NCBI RefSeq assembly: GCF_032452875.1
Contig: NC_083875.1
Location: 75,848,178 to 75,912,177 of the forward strand
From: Bos javanicus
Taxonomy: Eukaryota > Chordata > Mammalia > Artiodactyla > Bovidae
DNA: 64,000 nt
Direction: 5' to 3'
Of this stretch, positions 9,601 through 21,032 are shown piece by piece (within the stretch, counting starts at the first letter, position 1; each line of letters begins with the position of its first letter). A program made the position numbers and the translations under genes. The notes beneath the pieces were generated by a model, which did not search any database, was not told the DNA's origin, and saw only the letters and a list, made by a program, of their open reading frames with translations.

Positions 9601-11726
9601 ATTTTACAAGATCTGTGCTCAGGGCCCTTGTTCATTCTGATGGCTCCGTGTTCTGCTGCACTGGGTAGTTATGAATTTTGGTTATCACCTTTCAGGAGGA
9701 CGAAGAGATAGGAAACCTGAGGCAGCAATGCAGGGCAAAGGTGGGCAGGCAGGTGAGAGCAAAGGTCCAAGATTGTAAGTATCTGTGTGTGTGCTGAAAC
9801 AGGCATGTGAGGGTCTGGGGCACCCTGCCCAGCTTGGCAGGCCTTGGCCTCAGCTCCTTGCCTACCCGGGGCACAAACCTGGCTCCATCCCAAGAAGCCT
9901 TGGAGGGAGAAGCTGTCAGAGCCAGTTCCACCACCTTGAGACTAATCTTCCTCTTCCTCCTGCCTCCTTCTCCCTCTCCTCACCTTACTAGGCGCCCCAG
10001 AGAAAGGGGCTTCCCCAGCCTTAAAGCCAGCCCTGATTCTGACACTGCACGCCCTAGGTCCCCAACCCCCAGAGGGGTGCAGGCAAGCCCTCACCCACCA
10101 CTCAGGGGTCTTCCTGGCCTGGCCCCTCCTCTTCAGGCACTGATACCCAATGCCTCTCAACCACCTGAGCCTGAAAGCCTTCACAAACATAACACCCTCC
10201 TTCTGTGGTCAGGGATAAGCCAAGTGATCCTGAGGCTCAGCGGGAGGCCCGACTGCTCCTTTAGGGGAAGGCAAACTGAGAGAAGGGAGAAGTTAGGGAG
10301 GCCCCTCTGTGAAAGGAAGACAATGTCCCCTGTCCTGGCTGCTCTCCAACAGGGGACTGGACTGTCAGTCAGATGGGGACGGGGGACACAAGGCTCTGGG
10401 CAGGGTGATGATAAGCACCTGTCCTATTCCCTTCCTGGGAGAGAAGAGATACGGATGACTGGAAGGACCACTAGTCTGGGGGGTGGGGGCTGTGGATAAA
10501 CAGCCCTACCTAGCTTCCTCCCTTCCTGTTTCTGGAAGCCAAAGGTGAGTCCCAGCTTTCCTCTCTCTATAGAACCTGCTCCACCACCACCACCCATGGT
10601 AGGGAGCCACCCAGCTCTCCTTCCCCCTAGTTAATCTCACTAGTCCACAGGGGGCTACCTAGGGATGGAACTGGGGCATAAACGGAGTATCCCATCCCCT
10701 GCAATGAAGCAACTGAACCCAGAAGTAACCAAGAGGGAAACAGGTGTAACCACAAACGTGGCCGAAAATCTGAGACTAACTGGGACAGGAAACGGAGCCC
10801 ATAACTGATCTGTCTGCCAGGTCCAAGAAGTACAAACAGTCACCCAGAAACAACCCAGACTGAAACTCGCATGACCAGGGAGTCACTGGGACTGGGGAGT
10901 AACCCGTAGAGTAACTCAGATCCTGGAGACCCATGCACACCGGTGTGCTTGTGCACGGAAGCTGACCGCATCTGTCTGGGTAACTGTCCCGGAGTTGCCC
11001 AGCACTCAAGGACAGATGTTAGTGACTTCACGTCCCTTGTGCCTGGGGCAAAGCTGCCTTCCACAGCCTCTTATCTTCAGGATCCTCCTTCCTTCCTTGC
11101 TTGCTGTGTGCTTCATGGCCTCTGCCCTCTGCCCCCACCTGAAGCAAACTGTCTTCACATCAGGGGAACTTTTAGACTTTCTGAGGGTTAATTATTCATT
11201 AGGGGCCAGGCACCCAGGACCAAATAACTCAATAGGGGCGCATTTGCCACTGCCCCCCACCACCCTCCCCTGCCAGGGCTGGGACTCCAGGAACCTGTTG
11301 CACCCAGACAGGGCTGGAGGTCCCAGACTGCAGGGGTGACCAACTCCCACAGCCTGTGGGCTGGCCCACTGGTGACAGGGTGAAGCTCAGAGCTGTCATT
11401 GGGGTGTAACAGCTGTCATTCTGGCAAGAGTCAGAGCTGTCACAGAGGGGGTTAGAGCTATAAGCAAAGAGGACCCTGGAGGGGGTCAAGGTGGGGGGCT
11501 GGGGGAGAGTGTCAGAGCTGAGAGAGGGGTCGAGGCTGTCTTAAACACAGCCCCTCAGTGAATAGAGGTACTGGGGAGGTGGGGCTGGCAAGAGGCTTCT
11601 GCGGGTCCCGCCACTCACCACGAGGATGAGGGTCCCCAGGCACTCAGCCAGCGCCTGGCGGAGCAGCCGGTAGCGGATGTGCAGCATCTCCCCGCAGCGG
11701 TTCACCAGCTCCTTCTGTCGACCCAT
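6650..11726 (-). CDS. AQP3: Aquaporin-3, water/glycerol channel (6 exons)
   Basis: Coding exons on the minus strand are 11726-11619, 8428-8302, 7938-7801, 7461-7343, 7123-6906 and 6818-6650. They sum to 879 nt (292 aa plus stop), the usual AQP3 length, and every junction is GT-AG with matching phase. The protein is an aquaglyceroporin of the basolateral plasma membrane, passing water, glycerol and small solutes in epithelia, skin and red cells. It starts MGRQKELVNRC. It has the two pore NPA motifs, HLNPAVTF (residues 83-85) and YAVNPARDFGPR (215-217), the latter with the Asp219 typical of glycerol channels. An NGT glycosylation sequon is at residue 141, and six hydrophobic segments with two half-helices are evident. 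The C-terminus ends VKHKEQM. No defect is seen. NOL6 lies upstream on the same strand, more than 10 kb away. Confidence 0.97.
9250..9466 (-). mobile_element. Bov-tA SINE in AQP3 intron 1
   Basis: Antisense copy, running from 'gctaagtcacttagtcgcgt' through the 'actggagtgggttgccat' core to the complemented tRNA-like head 'accaccaggaagcccc'. It has the same orientation as AQP3. Confidence 0.88.
11385..11520. repeat. Degenerate short repeats (agagctgtca motif)
   Basis: 'agagctgtcat', 'acagctgtcattct', 'agagctgtcaca', 'agagctata' and 'cagagctgag' recur at irregular spacing just inside AQP3 intron 1. Unit boundaries are unclear. Confidence 0.45.
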
Positions 11727-11900
11727 GGCGGTGGCAGGCGACGGCGCTTCGGGCGGGCAGGCGAAAGGACGGCGGCGGCAGCAGAGTGGCCGCCAGCGCC
11801 GGGTGGCGCCCTTTTATAGAGCCGAAGGCACGTGCCCCGCCCGCCCGCCCGCAAGCAACCCCGCCCGCCCCGTCCGCGCGGGCCTCAAGGTGGGCGGCCG
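11727..11900 (-). promoter_or_regulatory. AQP3: AQP3 core promoter: TATA box, E-box, GC boxes
   Basis: On the minus strand a TATA box (tataaaag, complement of about 11811-11818) lies about 90 bp above the ATG, placing the transcription start near 11785-11790 and giving a 5' UTR of about 60 nt. An E-box CACGTG (11829-11834) and several GC boxes (ccccgcccgcccg and cccgcccc on plus) lie directly upstream. Together they form a compact CpG-rich TATA promoter. Factor identity is inferred from motifs only. Confidence 0.75.
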
Positions 11901-12196
11901 CCCCCACCGCTGAAGGGGCCGCTGGGTAGCGGGGGAGGCTGGTGAGGAAGGTAGAGGTACAGGGTGGGGTGAGGAGCCCTTAGGGCTAGGATTGCCCCCG
12001 GGAGAACTGCGGGATGATGGAGGCAGAGAGCCGATGTGGGGATGAAGGCACATACAGGACCAGGGCCACTGGGGAGAAAGGAACTGCGGAAGAGACCTCC
12101 CTGGCCCACTCACAGCGAGCCTCCCTGCCATCCCCACCACGGTGGGAGTGAGAGCAGACTCCCACCGAGTTAGGAAAGGAACTGGCCCCAGCTCAT

Positions 12197-12402
12197 GGGC
12201 CTCCCTGGTGGCTCAGACCATAAAGAATTCTCCTGCAATGCGGGAGACCTGGGTTCGATTCATGGGGTGGGACGATTCCCTGGAGGAGGGCATGACAACC
12301 CACTCCAGTATTCTTGCCTGGAGAATCCCATAGACAGAGGAGCCTGGCGGGCTACAGTCCATGGGGTTGCAAAGAGTCCAACAGGACTGAGCAACTAAGC
12401 AC
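12197..12402 (+). mobile_element. Bov-tA SINE
   Basis: Sense copy with head 'ggcctccctggtggctcag', 'gcgggagacctgggttcga' B-box region and the end 'gactgagcaactaagcac'. Confidence 0.9.
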
Positions 12403-13796
12403 TAAACCATGGCTAGACGTCTCCTGTCTTCAGTTAGGGGCCTGGAGGGAGGAGACTGCAGTGGGGAGGGGGCAAGGGAGAAGAGACCCAGGTGGACACA
12501 GTCCAGACCTAGGTGGACTCACAGAACACATGGGCTGAGTTCCAGCCAGAGCTCAGGGGCCTTGCTTCTTGTCTGGTTAGTACATGTCACATGTTGCCTG
12601 TCCTGACAGCTCTGTTCTCAGTTGTGTCCACACATGACATCTCCCATGTGCTTGATCATACTTTTGGGGCATCATGGCTGTGCTCTTGGCAGTGGAACAT
12701 GTCTGGGTTAACAGAGCTTGTCACACGTGCGTAGTATTGCACACGGCTCCAGGAGCCCAGCTGCAGTTGTCCAGACATGCCACCGGCCATATACTTGCCC
12801 GCAGGTTGAGTTCCAGCTGTTTTTAATCCTCTCCTCTCCCACCCTGGCTGATCCCTAGCCAGGGGCAAGTCTATTCCTTTGAGAGGTGAAGCTGTCTGAG
12901 TTGTGGGGGTGTCAGACCCATCAGAGGTGGGGGGTCATGGGGCAATCTTGCTCCCTGTGCTGCATCTAATAACTGGTGAGCTGAGGTCTGGTCACCTGGA
13001 CCTGACTCCCACAGGACTGGCAGCAAATATGCCCTCACCCTGGTCTCTAAGGCAGCTTTGCCAGGGAGACCTCATTTCCAGAAGGGACTTAATCCAGGTA
13101 GGCTGGGGACCCTGGGGACTTGTCCTTTGAGCAGCGGCTGTCAGAAATGAGGGCTCCAGAGGTGACTCATGCCCAAAGAGATGGGGTTTAGCAACACACA
13201 TAGAGTCACACGTGTCGTGCAGGCGTGCGCACTCACTATACCCTGGGGCTGGCAGCCATATTCACCTATAGACCCTGAGGTTTGTTCATGCACTCCTGAG
13301 ATGGCATTCCCATGAAAGCCTGGCCATAGGCTCACACAGATATGTAACCCCCACATGGGAGGTCTCCCAGGGCCCGTGGCCCAGAAAGAAGCACCCCGCC
13401 CCCTGAACCTCAAGGGCTGGGAGGCCCCATGGTGAGTCAGGGAGCCATCACCCAGTGCCTGCCTGTGGCCCCACTGCCTATCCGTGACTCAAGACAAAAC
13501 CCCAGAGTCCTGGTGCCAGAACCCAGAGTGTGGGAAGAGGGGAACACCCCCCCACCGGGCAGTCCTCTCTTCTCCCCACTCCCTGGTATGTTTCTCAGCC
13601 CCTCGCTGCCCCAGGTGGAGCTGCACAGGGCAGAACTGGCAAAGGGGCTCCTCAACGCTGAGAGAAAGTAGGGAACCCCAGCTCACAGCACCCTGTCCCC
13701 ACCCCTGCCTGATCCCAGGCCTGCCAGCAGCCAAGCCCAGCCCAGAAACCAAAGCAGGGGAGTGAAACAGGGGACAGCTCTGCTCTCAGTGGGCAG

Positions 13797-13957
13797 AGCA
13801 CCCTCCCCTCCCCATATACACATGTGTTTGCAGGTAGAGCACTGCCCTCCCCTCATTCACAAACATGTGTTTGCAGATAAAGTACCCTCCCCCCATACAC
13901 ACAACTGTTTGCAGGTAGAGCACTGCCCCCCATGCTTACATGTATTTGCTGTCAGTT
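13797..13957. repeat. Imperfect tandem repeat, about 40-52 bp unit
   Basis: Units built on 'gtttgcaggtagagcactg' followed by 'ccctccccatacaca' recur three to four times with decay ('gtttgcagataaagtacc', then 'gtttgcaggtagagcactg' again, then 'gtatttgctgtcag'). It is a small decaying minisatellite. Confidence 0.65.
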
Positions 13958-14229
13958 CACATAGGTGTTCACGGTGCTCCACCTTGAGGGAGCAGGTTGC
14001 ACATATAACTGTAGAATTGTGTATCTTGTAAGTAGTATCTGTTTACACGTGTGCACCTGTGTGTACTCACACATGTGTGTTTGTGCTCACCTGTAACTCT
14101 GGGCCTGCAGCTCATTGTAGAGCACGTTTGTGACCCCTTCTCCCCTAGTGGGTGCAGCCCCGTGCCGAGGCACACGGCTGGGCATGTGGAACAGGACCTG
14201 GATCCCAGTGCCCCCTGGTCGCAAATCAG

Positions 14230-14515
14230 AGTCTCTGGTGGTCTAGTGGTTAAGAATCCGACTGCCAGTATAGGGGACAAGGGTTCGATTCCTGGTCCAG
14301 GAAGATCCCACATGCCCTGGAGTAACTGAGCCCGTGCACCACAACTACTGAGCCTGTGCTTTATAGACTGTGCTTGGCAACAAGAGAAGCCACCGCTATG
14401 AGAAGCCTGTGCACAGCAACAAAGAGTAGCCCCTGCTTACTGCAACTAGAGAAAGCCCATAGGCAGCAACAATGACCCAGAATAGCCATAAATAAATAAA
14501 TAAAAAATCTTTAAA
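14230..14515 (+). mobile_element. CHR-type tRNA-Glu-derived SINE
   Basis: Near full-length sense copy. The head 'ctctggtggtctagtggtta' and 'gggttcgattcctggtc' match tRNA-Glu A and B boxes. The body has the 'acaactactgagcctgtg' and 'caacaagagaagccacc' blocks and ends in an aaataaataaataaa tail. Confidence 0.9.
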
Positions 14516-15687
14516 AAGCCCATCCTTCAGAATTATGACCCCATATACTCCCACCAAACTTGTTGCTGTCTATAACTGGTTTTTACACACGGGTCCACAC
14601 ACGTGTATGCAGCATGCACACGGGGATGGGTTAGAGTTGGAGCTGAGAAGGTATGGTCAGGGCTTCATGGTTCTTAGTGGAAGACGTCTTCTTCCTGAGA
14701 GGACCCTGTCTGGAAGAGGGAGAAGGATGCAATGCCTTCCAAGGGCCCCTAATTCCTGTCAGCCCTCCTTGGGTCATCTGGGGATAAGACAGGTCAGGGC
14801 CTGAGAATGCTTCTACAGAAGGCCCGGACTGTCTGGCCTCGAGTTTGAGGGGCAGAAGCAGACCTCATTGCACAGCTGGATGCAGGCAATAGGGGTTGTG
14901 GGGGGCTCATTCTCACTGTAGGCTATGAATGGCGCCCCCTGGAGGCAAAGAGCCCCTGGAGCTTGGCTCTTGGAGCTCTTCAGGAAGAGCCTGAGCTTGG
15001 TGAGACAGGCCCTGACCCTGAGTCATGCAGCTTATCCAGGCCCTCTGGGCTCCCTCCTGCTCTTCTGGAAGGAAAGCCAGGCTGAGTACAGGCTGCGAGC
15101 CAGCCCACCTGCTTGGGAGCTCCAGGACAAGGCACATGAGGAGGCCCCACCTACCCTCAAGGCATCTTGAGCAAGGTCTGTGTCTCACCTGGGCGGGAGG
15201 GCTGAGCCCAGGAAGGGGCCTCCGATTCACCCTGTGGGAGGCTGTGACTCCTTGAGGTCAGAGCTGGGGGAGTGGGTTCCCAGGCAAGGGAAGGGCTGAA
15301 GACTCAAGTCCTAGCCTGTTGGACCAGAGGGGCGAGCTAGGGCCCTGTAAGGGGGAGGGCCAGCATGCCCTTCATTTCCTACCCCCCAAACTCTTTTTGC
15401 CTGAAAGGGAGTAGCTTGAACCAACAGAGGAGACATGGGCCTTGCTGTCAGCAAGCAGAGAAGAGTGTAAACATAGAAAATAAATCATGCTACCTTCCCT
15501 CACAGCCTCCCTAAACCCCCTAACCTCTTCCCCTGCATTGGAGTGTGGTGAGGGGGGCGCAGACCAAAACAGACATACAGACATTTTTCAAGTATAGAAA
15601 GTACTTCCTCCAGTTTGCGAAAAACCCTCAGAGGTGAGTGTATAATCTCCCCTTCCACAAATGACAAAACTGACGTTTGGAGAGAAG

Positions 15688-15898
15688 TCGCCTGGTGACT
15701 CAGATGGTAAAGAATCCACCTGCAGTGTGGGAGACCCAGGTTCAATCCCTGGATTGGGAAGATCCCCTGGAGAAGGGACTGGCAACCCACTCCAGTATTC
15801 TTGCCTGGAGAACCCCATGGACAGACGAATCGGCAGGCTATAGTCCATTGGGGTCACAAAGAGTCAGACACTACTGAAGCAACTTAGCACGCATGCAA
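15688..15898 (+). mobile_element. Bov-tA SINE
   Basis: Sense copy: 'tcgcctggtgactcagatgg' head, 'aacccactccagtattctt' core, 'gagtcagacactactgaagc' end. Confidence 0.9.
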
Positions 15899-16604
15899 AC
15901 ACCTGCTAAGACCTCACTCAGCCGTTAAGTGTTGAGCTGGATACATCCCGCGGGGATGGGTAGGAGCCAGGAAGAGGGCAGGGAGGCCAGGGAGCCACAG
16001 GTCTCCCCATGCTTCAGCCTTGCACCCCTCTCTTAGGCCACCGCTGGATGCTCTCCCTGCTTCTGAGTCTTGAGAGTTGGGGGCTGGCTCTGGACAGGAA
16101 TGGGGAGTGGACAGCAGAGATGAATCACCCGATTATGAGCATCCCCAGACTGGGGGCCGGGCAGGCAGTTCTTCCTCCTGTGTCAACAATCACCCCCTGT
16201 CTCCAGACGGATGAGATGGTGGAGAATCCATGAACATAAACCTTCCTTCCACTCCCCTCAGGGTACTGGTCAGGTGTCCAGCTGGAACTTGAGAAAATCT
16301 ATCTCAAGATAGATTTTGACCCATAGTTTCCCTTCTGTTGTCCCTGGGCTGCCTTCAGCACCCTTTGAGGACAGCAGACGGTCACAGAGAGGAGGTGGAA
16401 GAATGCGATAGGCGCTAGAGCCTGCTCTGAGGAAGAGCCCAGAGTCCCAGGGGCAGGGCTGATGGGGCAAGCCCTCTTGCCGACCCAGAAGCTCAGCTCC
16501 AAGCCTCACTTGACCACTGATCAGTCAGGCGGCCGAGCCAGCTCCCTTCCCCCACCTCTCAGTTTCAGTTTCCTCATCAGTCACATGCAGGTTTCAGGTG
16601 GAGT

Positions 16605-16609
<5 letters not shown>

Positions 16610-16644
<35 letters not shown>
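16610..16644 (+). repeat. (CA)n microsatellite
   Basis: About 17 uninterrupted CA dinucleotides, which makes it a plausible polymorphic marker. Confidence 0.9.
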
Positions 16645-16646
<2 letters not shown>

Positions 16647-17862
16647 AGGGTCTCTGTAAGGATTTGAAAACTGTAATTCAGTCAACGTAGAAGGAAAGGT
16701 TCGATTCCAGAAGCTCCCTCCTTAATCAGAGTCAAGTTTCTTCCTGTATGCATATCATGTCCATCCATGTGTGTTCTGGGCTCTGTGTATGTGTGTACCT
16801 GTGGAGGTCTGTGTGTACATGTGAGCAACCCTGGGAGTCTGCGTGTGTATCTCTGTGTGTCCCCATCTGGGCTTGGCTGTGGACCTGGGTTCGGTGTTTA
16901 GGAAAGTCAGGGATAGGAGGTGGGGATCTGTAGAGGAGTCTAGAGATGAAGTGACCTGGTCCAACATGATGAGAGTAGGGTTTGGGATTTAGAAGGAAGA
17001 GGGGGCAGGGCGGTAGGCAAGAAGCTGAAGGCAGGCAGAAAAGGGGACACAGGAACGTGACCCTGGGTGGGGCCCAGGACAACTGCTCTCTGAGAGGTCT
17101 GTGGTGTGAAAGGGGTGGGGGCGGGGGACAGGTGGTGGAAGGCTCTGCATCCGGTGTTCCAGAAAGGTGATGGGTGTGTGAGCCCCAGTATACTTTCCCC
17201 TCATCCCAGCCCAGTCTGAGTGCTAAGTACAGGGCAGCCACCAGTGCCGGCCATATGGGCGGAGTCACAGGAGAAGGAGCCAGAGGAGGGGACAAGCTGT
17301 GGCAAGAGATTCTGCAGTCAGACTTCAAAAATGACTTCCTGAGGGTCTCCAGACCTTGGGGCAGTCGGAGCTGGGCTCCAAGGAGACCCCATTCGTTGGG
17401 AGACAGGGATGTGGGTGTGGTAGAGGGAGACTGGAGAAGGCCAGGGTGCTGTATTTGGTCATCAGGTGGAACAGGGGCTGCATCTCAGTGCCCCTCAGTG
17501 ATCCCTTGGTCAGTGTCCAAGCTTGGCCTTGTCAGTCTCTAGGAGACCCCAGCTCTGTCCTGTGCAAGTCTCTAGCCTGGGAGAACAGAGGAGACTCCCA
17601 GCCAGGGGAACAGAGATGTAGGCTTGAACTGAGGTAGACCAGAGTATACGTGCTCCCACCCGCTACACTTATCCTTGACCCTGCTTCCCTGGGTCTAATA
17701 ACAGCTTCATTCTGCTTCCTTGGGCAGAATGGAAGGGGCAAGGCTGGCAGGCAGCCCAGGAAAGGGGAGGGGGCTTGGCTTTTCACTCCTCTCCACCTTA
17801 CTGGAGACATCCAGAGCTCTGGCCTTTCTACTCTTTTATTCCTCATCACCTGACTCTTAAAA

Positions 17863-18072
17863 GTGAAAGTGAAGTCGCTCAGTCCTGTCCGACTCTTTTC
17901 GACCCCATAGACTGTAGCCTACCAGGCTCCTCTGTCCATGGGATTTTCCAGGCAATAGTACTGGAGTGGATTGCCATTTCCTTCTCCAGGGAATCTTCCC
18001 AACCCAGGGCTCGAACCCGGGTCTCCCGCATTGTAGACAGCCGCTTTACCGTCTGAGCCACCAGGGAAGTCT
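17863..18072 (-). mobile_element. Bov-tA SINE
   Basis: Antisense copy: 'gtgaagtcgctcagtcctgt' at one end and the complemented head 'gagccaccagggaagtc' at the other. Confidence 0.9.
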
Positions 18073-18821
18073 TGGGCCCCAGGAAAGCCCAGCTCAGAAG
18101 CAAGGCCTGGTGCCAGGATACATAGATTCTCTGTAGCTCCCTGTGTGACACTGGTCAAGTTCCTACACCTCTCTGGGCTTCTTGCAAACCAGAAAAATGA
18201 TCCTCTCCATCCCTCTTCCAGAAACTGAAGTGGGAGAGGGAAGTGAATCTCCCTTCGGGTTTGGAACACCATGGTCCCCCTTAGTTCCCTGGGGCAGTCC
18301 AAGATGCTGCCTTCTGTCTGCAGCAGAGGGACGGGCAGGCTGACCTTCCCTGAGCAAGATGGGGGTGACTCACGTGCCCCAGGCTTCCCCTCCCCTTTAT
18401 CGCTCACTTAGATTTTAATTTGTGACTCACAAAGCAAGGACCGGAAGTTGAGGAACCCCCTCAACATGAGGTACATATTTATTGGGGTGGAAGTGGAGGG
18501 GCTCAGACCAGCCCAGTCTGACTTACCAGGTCAGGGACTGAGCAGCCTCAGGATTTTGCTGAAATGTAACCTGCTGTAAGGAGCCCTAGGCTTTGGGATC
18601 TGTCTCTTTTCCTCCAAAGTTAGGAGCTGGGCAGAGGAAAACAGGGTCTTCAGTTAAAAGGGTTTTGGTTTAAAGGAGGTTGTCAGCACCACCTGAAGGG
18701 ATGACCCTTTGAGAATTCACTAAATGTGACAACAAAGAGAGGCTTAGGAGGTCTGACAGAACCAGGGAAACTGAAGCCCCCAAAAGGGGAAGGCTTTATT
18801 TAAAGCCACTTAACATTTATC

Positions 18822-19043
18822 GGGGGCTTCTCCAGTGTCTCAGCAGTAAAGAATCTGTCTACAATGCAGAAGCCACAGGAGACTTGGGTTTGATCCCTGG
18901 GTTGGGACGATCCCCTGGAGGAGGGCATGACAACCCACTCCAGTATTCTTGCCTAGAGAATCCTATGGACAGAGGAGCCTGCTGAGCTACAGTCCATAGG
19001 GTCACACAGACTTGGAGATGACTGAAGCAATTTAGCACATACA
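18822..19043 (+). mobile_element. Bov-tA SINE
   Basis: Sense copy with a degraded head ('cttctccagtgtctcagcag') and an intact 'aacccactccagtattctt' core, ending in a short (AC)n tail. Confidence 0.85.
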
Positions 19044-19676
19044 CACACACACATTTGCAGGAAAGGATCCAGAGTTCCTGCCTCCTGGGAGCTTTTCCTC
19101 CTCTTTAAAAATAGAACAGATCTTGCCTTTAACACCACCTTGGAGCCGGAGGCAAAAACCTGCTCTCACAGACTAGTGTATAGAGATGTGCACAAGCCCC
19201 ACTCCACCACCCCAACCAACACATAGAGAGCATCACACCATACGTGAGACACAGCCTCCTACCCCATCCATGTCTACCTGCAAGCCCAGAGGCCCACAGG
19301 GGCAGATGTACCCATGGGTTGCACCATAACACACATTCCCCCCACCCCACCCTACACACCCTCGCTATCAGAGGTCCTCCTAGACGCTTCTCCTTCTCTT
19401 TCCCTGACATTCCAGTTCCAGCTTCTTGTGTCCCTCCCCTCCCCCAAGGTCACATTAGTACACACCAGCCTCCTTACCTACTTCCGGGAGAGAAAATCCT
19501 GAGGAAACAGGTTGGAGCAGGCCTTGAAATTAGAGCCCAGGGCTCGAGCTCCCTCACCCGCTACACCAAGCTGAAGCAGAGTGCAGAAAGCATGGTGTAC
19601 GTACCTCCTTGGCTTTCTGAGTGACCTACCCTCTTCTCTTGTCACACTGGGCACTTGAGAAAACCATCATTGAGGC

Positions 19677-19769
19677 TTTTTCTGTTTTAGTTCCCTAACT
19701 GGGAATCAAACCCGTGTCCCCTGCACAGGAAGGGTGAATCCTAACCACTGGACCGCCAGGGGAAGTCCC
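19677..19769 (-). mobile_element. Short tRNA-Glu-derived SINE, partial
   Basis: The antisense tRNA-like part only: 'agttccctaactgggaatca' through 'ccactggaccgccaggggaa'. Confidence 0.7.
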
Positions 19770-20585
19770 TATTGTGCCCAATTTAAGGATGGGGAGGCTG
19801 AGCCCAGCAAGGGTGACTTGCCTAGGACCACGTGGCAAGGTAGCAGGCCCAAGCTCGTCCCCCTGATGGAGGAACGGTGTCTGCACTTCCTGGAGCCATG
19901 GGCTTCCTGGGAGCAGATTCCACCCCCTCCCCGCACTGGGTTTGTGAAAGAAGCCATAGGCCTGAAGCCGCCCCTGGAATGATGCAGGATTGTTTGAAAC
20001 AGCCGGCATCCCATGCCCCTCCCCAGAGCCCATGGAGAGGCTATGGAGAAAGCACATGAAGGACCAAAGGAAAGGGAAGCTGAAAAGCCAGGGACAACCA
20101 CAGACTGCGGGGCTCTGTGAGGGCTGGGACTGCGTCTCTGGCATCTCCCTGAAAATCCAGCCTGGTGCACTGAGGTCTGGAGTTCATGAATGGCACAGGG
20201 AGGGAGATGGACACAGACCTCAGTTCATACAGCCCATCAGTGTATTCCCTATGCTAGTTTCAACCCCCGACCAAGCTGTCCCACGACAGTGACAGGCAGG
20301 GATCGACACAGATTCACAAAGACTGACAGAATTGGGACAAAATTGGAAATCAGAGTTCCCGTATGTGGTTAAGCACCTTGAGGATAAAGCCAGCTAGCCA
20401 AGCATCAAAGTCCCTCTACAAACAGGCCCCTGCCTGTTGCTGAACCTGTTCCCTCACTCAGAATATGAGGATAATGAGGAAAAGCAGTACTTCATAGGGC
20501 TGGTATGATTGTATAATCAATTTCCTTATGTAAGATATGGAAAATAACAAAGCACACCCAGCCCTTATTAGGTAGACACTCAATA

Positions 20586-20735
20586 AACATCAACTTTTTT
20601 TTTCTTGGCCGCACTGCGCAACTCTTGAGATTTTAGTTCCCTGCCTGACCAGGGATTGAACCTGGGCCCTTGGCTGTGAGACCTGTGGAGTCCTAAGCAC
20701 TGGACCAATCAGGGAAGTCCCAACATCAACTTTTT
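20586..20735 (-). mobile_element. tRNA-Glu-derived SINE with target-site duplication
   Basis: The antisense SINE at 20593-20721 ('ttggccgcactgcgcaact' to 'ccaatcagggaagtccc') is flanked by the direct repeat aacatcaacttttt at about 20586-20599 and 20722-20735, so the insertion boundaries are visible. Confidence 0.8.
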
Positions 20736-21026
20736 ATTACTTCTCAGGCCTTTCACCATCAAAACCTTACCCATTCTAGGCAGAGATCACAAATCAGGAT
20801 TCTCTTTTTCCTTGAAGTCTTCTGGAGGCCTGCCCTGCCCTCCATCTGCCTGAGCCAGGGGCCCCTTCTGCCCACACCTGCGTCCTGCGTGGGCAGAGCA
20901 CTGTACTAGCTGTCATCAAATCTGTTCAAATACGTTTCCTGCCCCCAAAGAGCTGACCTGCAGGAGACAAGGTCGAAACCACGTGGAAAAGGCAAAAAAG
21001 CTGAAGCCATGGGGAACTTAAAACGA

Positions 21027-21032
21027 TTTAAT
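21027..21032 (-). terminator. NOL6: Possible NOL6 polyadenylation signal (weak)
   Basis: The complement of tttaat gives ATTAAA about 1.0 kb past the NOL6 stop. No AATAAA was seen between it and the stop. The real 3' end could lie elsewhere. Confidence 0.25.

Larger units (their letters stand above)
8429..11618 (-). other. AQP3: AQP3 intron 1
   Basis: A 3.2-kb intron between exon 1 (donor gtg|gtgagt) and exon 2 (acceptor cacag|atgttt). It holds an antisense Bov-tA SINE (9250-9466). At about 11385-11520 there is a run of degenerate repeats built on 'cagagctgtca'. No other gene is seen. Confidence 0.85.

Noticed and set aside
9807..10499. 230-codon open frame on the plus strand
   Set aside because: It lies in AQP3 intron 1 on the opposite strand, is Pro/Ser/Gly-rich, has no recognisable domain and no splice partners. 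GC-rich DNA yields such frames by chance.
14230..14302. tRNA-Glu gene
   Set aside because: The A and B boxes resemble tRNA-Glu, but the body and A-rich tail show it is the head of a CHR-type SINE. The same holds for about ten other sites.
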